A DNA stretch of 64,000 nucleotides from Aureimonas ureilytica DSM 18598 = NBRC 106430. Its GTDB lineage: Bacteria > Pseudomonadota > Alphaproteobacteria > Rhizobiales > Rhizobiaceae. Made by a program: the position numbers and the translations under genes. A model generated the notes under the pieces. The model had not been told where the DNA came from, did not search any database, and saw only the letters and a program-made list of their open reading frames with translations. The stretch is from NCBI RefSeq assembly GCF_000382705.1, contig NZ_ARQE01000003.1:62001-126000 (forward strand), given 5' to 3'. Positions 61,109-64,000 of this stretch are shown here, piece by piece; the first letter of the stretch is position 1; every line of letters starts with the position of its first letter.

Positions 61109-62614
61109 ATGACCAGACTTCTGATACAGGGCCTCACCAAGAGCTTTGCCGGCATGACGGCGCTCGATGGCGTCGACCTTCACCTGCGCGCGGGCGAGAT
61201 CCACGCGCTTCTCGGCGAAAACGGCGCCGGCAAATCCACTCTCATCAAGACGCTGACCGGCATCTATCGGCGCGACGGCGGCCGCATCACGCTGGACGGC
61301 GCCGAGATCGAGCCCGCCGACAGCGGCGAGGCGCAGCGGCTCGGCATCGGCACGGTCTATCAGGAGGTCAATCTCCTGCCCAACCTGTCGGTCGCCGAGA
61401 ACCTCTTTCTCGGCCGCCAGCCGACCCGCTTCGGCTTCACCGACGGGCGCGCCATGCGCCGGCGCTCGACCGAGCTGCTTCAGGCCTACGGGCTTTCGGT
61501 CAATCCGAACGCCACCTTGAGCAGCCTTTCGGTCGCCGTGCAGCAGCTCGTCGCCATCATCCGCGCGGTGGACCTGTCCGGCAAGGTGCTGATTCTCGAC
61601 GAGCCGACGGCCAGTCTCGACGCGGCCGAGGTGGAATCGCTCTTCGTCGCCATGCGGCGCTTGCGCGACAAGGGCCTCGCCATTCTCTTCGTCACCCATT
61701 TCCTCGATCAGGTCTTCGCCGTCTGCGACCGCGCGACGGTCCTGCGCAACGGCAAGCTCGTGGGCGAAAAGGCCATCGCGGAGACCTCGCGCATGGACAT
61801 CGTCTCCATGATGCTCGGCCGCGAGCTGGACGAGGCCGTCTCGCACCATGCGGCGGCGCCGCCGGCTGTCGGCGAGCCGCGCGTGTCCTTCCGCAACTAC
61901 GGCCGCAAGCGCATGGTCGAGCCCTTCGACCTCGATATCCGGCCGGGCGAGGCCGTCGGCGTCGCCGGGCTGCTCGGCTCGGGCCGCACCGAGACCGCCC
62001 GCCTCGTCTTCGGCGCCGACAGGGCCGACACGGGCGAAGCGCGGGTGGACGGTCGCGTCACGCGCATCCTCTCGCCGCGCGCCGCCATTCGCTTGGGCTT
62101 CGGCTACTGCCCGGAAGAGCGCAAGGTGGAGGGCATCGTCGGCGACCTCTCCGTGCGCGAAAACATCATCCTCGCGCTCCAGGCCCGGCGCGGCTGGGCC
62201 AAGCCCCTGTCGATCCGCGAGCAGGCGCGCATCGCCGAGCATTTCGTGAAGGCCTTGGACATCCGCACCACCGACATCGAAAAGCCCATCCGGCTCCTGT
62301 CGGGCGGCAACCAGCAGAAGGCGATCCTCGCCCGCTGGCTGGCGACCGAGCCCTCCTTCCTCATCCTCGACGAGCCGACGCGCGGCATCGATGTCGGCGC
62401 CCATGCCGAAATCGTGCGCCTCATCGAAGACCTCTGCGCCAAGGGCATGGCCATGCTCGTCATCTCCTCCGAGCTCGAAGAACTCACCGCCTATTCCCGC
62501 CGCATCCGCGTGCTTCGAGACCGCCGCCATCTCGGCGATCTCGAGGGCGGCGACATCTCGCCCGCCGCGATCATGCGAACCATCGCCGGCACGCAGAACG
62601 AGGCCCGCTCATGA
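61109..62614 (+). CDS. ytfR: Sugar ABC transporter ATPase with two nucleotide-binding domains, YtfR-like
   Basis: The product is 501 aa with tandem ATPase domains. The first has Walker A GENGAGKST, signature-like LSVAVQQLV and Walker B VLILDEPTASLD. The second has a degenerate Walker A (GLLGSGRTETA), LSGGNQQKAI and LILDEPTRGIDVG, as in CUT2 sugar transporters. Start ATG 61109 gives MTRLLIQGLTKSF. Its stop overlaps the permease start (ATGA). Confidence 0.93.
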   Translation: MTRLLIQGLTKSFAGMTALDGVDLHLRAGEIHALLGENGAGKSTLIKTLTGIYRRDGGRITLDGAEIEPADSGEAQRLGIGTVYQEVNLLPNLSVAENLFLGRQPTRFGFTDGRAMRRRSTELLQAYGLSVNPNATLSSLSVAVQQLVAIIRAVDLSGKVLILDEPTASLDAAEVESLFVAMRRLRDKGLAILFVTHFLDQVFAVCDRATVLRNGKLVGEKAIAETSRMDIVSMMLGRELDEAVSHHAAAPPAVGEPRVSFRNYGRKRMVEPFDLDIRPGEAVGVAGLLGSGRTETARLVFGADRADTGEARVDGRVTRILSPRAAIRLGFGYCPEERKVEGIVGDLSVRENIILALQARRGWAKPLSIREQARIAEHFVKALDIRTTDIEKPIRLLSGGNQQKAILARWLATEPSFLILDEPTRGIDVGAHAEIVRLIEDLCAKGMAMLVISSELEELTAYSRRIRVLRDRRHLGDLEGGDISPAAIMRTIAGTQNEARS

Positions 62615-63651
62615 CCCGCCTCGTGCGCGCCGCGCCGCAGATCGGCGCCCTCGTCCTCGTGCTCCTGGCCAACTGGCTGGCCTTTCCCTCCTTCTTCGAC
62701 CTGTCGGTCCAGAACGGGCGCGCCTACGGTCCCCTGATCGACGTGCTCAATCGCGGCGCGCCGGTCATGCTGCTCGCCGTCGGCATGACGCTCGTGATCG
62801 CCACCAAGGGCGTCGATCTCTCGGTCGGCGCGGTCATGGCGATCGCCGGGGCGGTGGCGGCGACGCTCACCGTGGAGGGCTATCCGATCGTCGTCCTGCT
62901 TCTGGCCGCGCTCGCCGTCGGCCTCCTGTGCGGCCTGTGGAACGGCTTTCTCGTCGCCGTCCTCGACATCCAGCCGATCATCGCGACCCTCATCCTCATG
63001 GTGGCCGGGCGCGGCATCGCGCAGCTCATCACGTCCGGAACGATCGTCACCTTCAACGATCCCGTCCTGTTCTTCATCGGCGGCGGCGCCTTCTTCGGCC
63101 TGCCCATGCCGGTCGTCATCGCCTTCGCGGTGGCGCTCATCGCCATTCTCCTCGTGCGGCGCACCGCGCTCGGCCTCCTCATCGAGGCAACCGGCATCAA
63201 CCGCCGCGCCTCGGCGCTGGCCGGCGTCGACGCGCGCGCCGTTCTCTTCTCGGCCTACATGACCTCGGGCCTCTGCGCCTCCGTCGCCGGCGTCATCGCC
63301 GCCGCCGACATTCGCGGCGCGGACGCCAACAATGCCGGCCTCTGGCTCGAACTCGACGCCATCCTCGCGGTCGTGATCGGCGGCACCTCGCTCATGGGCG
63401 GGCGCTTCTCGATCCTCCTCTCGCTCGTCGGCGCCCTGATCATCCAGGCCATGAACACGGGCATTCTCCTGTCGGGCTTCCCGCCGGAAATGAACCTCAT
63501 CCTCAAGGCCGCGCTGATCGTCCTGATCCTCGTGATCCAGTCGCCCGCCATGGCGCGCCTGTCCGGCTTCTTCCGCCGCCGGCCGCCGCCCCAGACGCCC
63601 GCCAAGGCATCGCCCCCCGTTTCGACCATACGCGAGGTTCCCGGCCGATGA
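62611..63651 (+). CDS. ytfT: Sugar ABC transporter permease, YtfT-like
   Basis: The product is 346 aa with 8-10 membrane helices of the CUT2/RbsC permease family. GMTLVIATKGVDLSVGAVMAIAG is the conserved second-helix motif and IEATGINRRASALAGVD the cytoplasmic EAA-like loop. It is coupled to both neighbours by ATGA overlaps. Confidence 0.92.
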   Translation: MTRLVRAAPQIGALVLVLLANWLAFPSFFDLSVQNGRAYGPLIDVLNRGAPVMLLAVGMTLVIATKGVDLSVGAVMAIAGAVAATLTVEGYPIVVLLLAALAVGLLCGLWNGFLVAVLDIQPIIATLILMVAGRGIAQLITSGTIVTFNDPVLFFIGGGAFFGLPMPVVIAFAVALIAILLVRRTALGLLIEATGINRRASALAGVDARAVLFSAYMTSGLCASVAGVIAAADIRGADANNAGLWLELDAILAVVIGGTSLMGGRFSILLSLVGALIIQAMNTGILLSGFPPEMNLILKAALIVLILVIQSPAMARLSGFFRRRPPPQTPAKASPPVSTIREVPGR

Positions 63652-64000
63652 ACGCGCGGTTCCTGCCCCTTTTCGTCACCGTCGCGGTGTTCGTCGCCGC
63701 CTTCGCCCTCTCGGCCCTGCAGTTCCCGACGATCCTGTCCACCCGCGTCGTCGCCAATCTCCTGACCGACAACGCGTTTCTGGGCATCGTCGCGGTCGGC
63801 ATGACCTTCGTCATCCTGTCGGGCGGCATCGACCTGTCGGTCGGCTCGGTGATCGCCTTTACCGGCGTCTTCCTCGCCGTCACCATCCAGGCCGGCTGGC
63901 ACCCCTATGCGATGATGATCGCCATTCTCGTGATCGCCGCGTTCTTCGGCGCGGCCATGGGCGCGATGATCCATTATCTCCAGACCCCGCCCTTCATCGT
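63648..64000 (+). CDS. yjfF: Sugar ABC transporter permease, YjfF-like (3' end outside window)
   Basis: The first 117 codons are present. MNARFLPLFVTVAVFVAAF opens the protein, and GMTFVILSGGIDLSVGSVIAF is the family motif that matches the second helix of YtfT. It starts on the ATGA of ytfT and is the second permease of the transporter. It is cut by the right edge. Confidence 0.9.
   Translation, partial: MNARFLPLFVTVAVFVAAFALSALQFPTILSTRVVANLLTDNAFLGIVAVGMTFVILSGGIDLSVGSVIAFTGVFLAVTIQAGWHPYAMMIAILVIAAFFGAAMGAMIHYLQTPPFI

Noticed and set aside
1-64000. Prophage, integrative element or insertion sequence
   Set aside because: No integrase, transposase, capsid or replication gene was found. The tRNA-Leu gene has no integrase or repeated 3' end beside it.

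Overview
The window looks like chromosomal DNA of a high-GC alphaproteobacterium, most likely order Hyphomicrobiales (Rhizobiales), possibly an Aureimonas/Aurantimonas-type plant-surface organism. This is inferred from the lysA / small lipoprotein / argH block beside a DUF4175 (TIGR02302) gene, the cobalamin adenosyltransferase / twin-helix gene pair, NodS-like and PIG-L domains, and light and UV genes. I see no rRNA, CRISPR array, phage genes or intact insertion sequence. There is one tRNA, Leu(CAA).

Layout. 1-5.8 kb: DUF4175 membrane protein (cut by the left edge), lysA, lipoprotein, argH, and divergent tlpA. 5.9-7.6 kb: an island, AT-rich in its middle, with a permuted papain-like protein and a class 3 lipase, both effector-like. 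7.9-11.7 kb: hbdA-etfA-etfB with a LiuR-like palindrome upstream, then cobalamin adenosyltransferase and a twin-helix protein. 11.7-17 kb: two transporters, gluQ, a DNA glycosylase, an HNH protein, dsbB and tRNA-Leu. 17.2-19.8 kb: MhqD/MhqO-like pair with a divergent LysR regulator. 19.9-26.2 kb: two small proteins, a 33-bp tandem repeat and a jetA-jetB-jetC (MukFEB/Wadjet-like) operon with no jetD. 26.6-29.1 kb: TadE/TadG-like pair and an XRE regulator. 29.6-34.2 kb: a two-component system, a divergent proline/glycine-rich OB/PepSY-like periplasmic protein, dgkA and a Spy-like protein.

34.3-49.1 kb is a carbohydrate region: a GT28-like glycosyltransferase; a MarR regulator and ketoacyl-ACP synthase separated by a 35-bp palindrome; a GT2; a sucrose-phosphate synthase/phosphatase fusion; two GT4 enzymes; a zinc-ribbon GT2; an acyl-CoA dehydrogenase coupled to a PIG-L deacetylase/NodS-like methyltransferase fusion; another GT2; and a 2,5-dioxovalerate-type aldehyde dehydrogenase. 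Together they could make a sucrose-type osmolyte and a modified glycoconjugate. That role is inference.

49.2-64 kb: a three-gene phosphorelay, an OhrR-type regulator, a stand-alone BLUF photoreceptor, a ROK kinase, a DHH phosphoesterase coupled to a UvdE repair endonuclease, an orphan papain-like peptidase, a trehalose-synthase-like GH13 enzyme, and an YtfQRT-YjfF-type sugar ABC transporter that runs off the right edge.

The strongest leads are the JetABC operon without its nuclease, the effector-like island, the PIG-L/NodS fusion cluster, the MarR palindrome with its ketoacyl synthase, and a 166-bp intergenic element bounded by perfect 20-bp inverted repeats.
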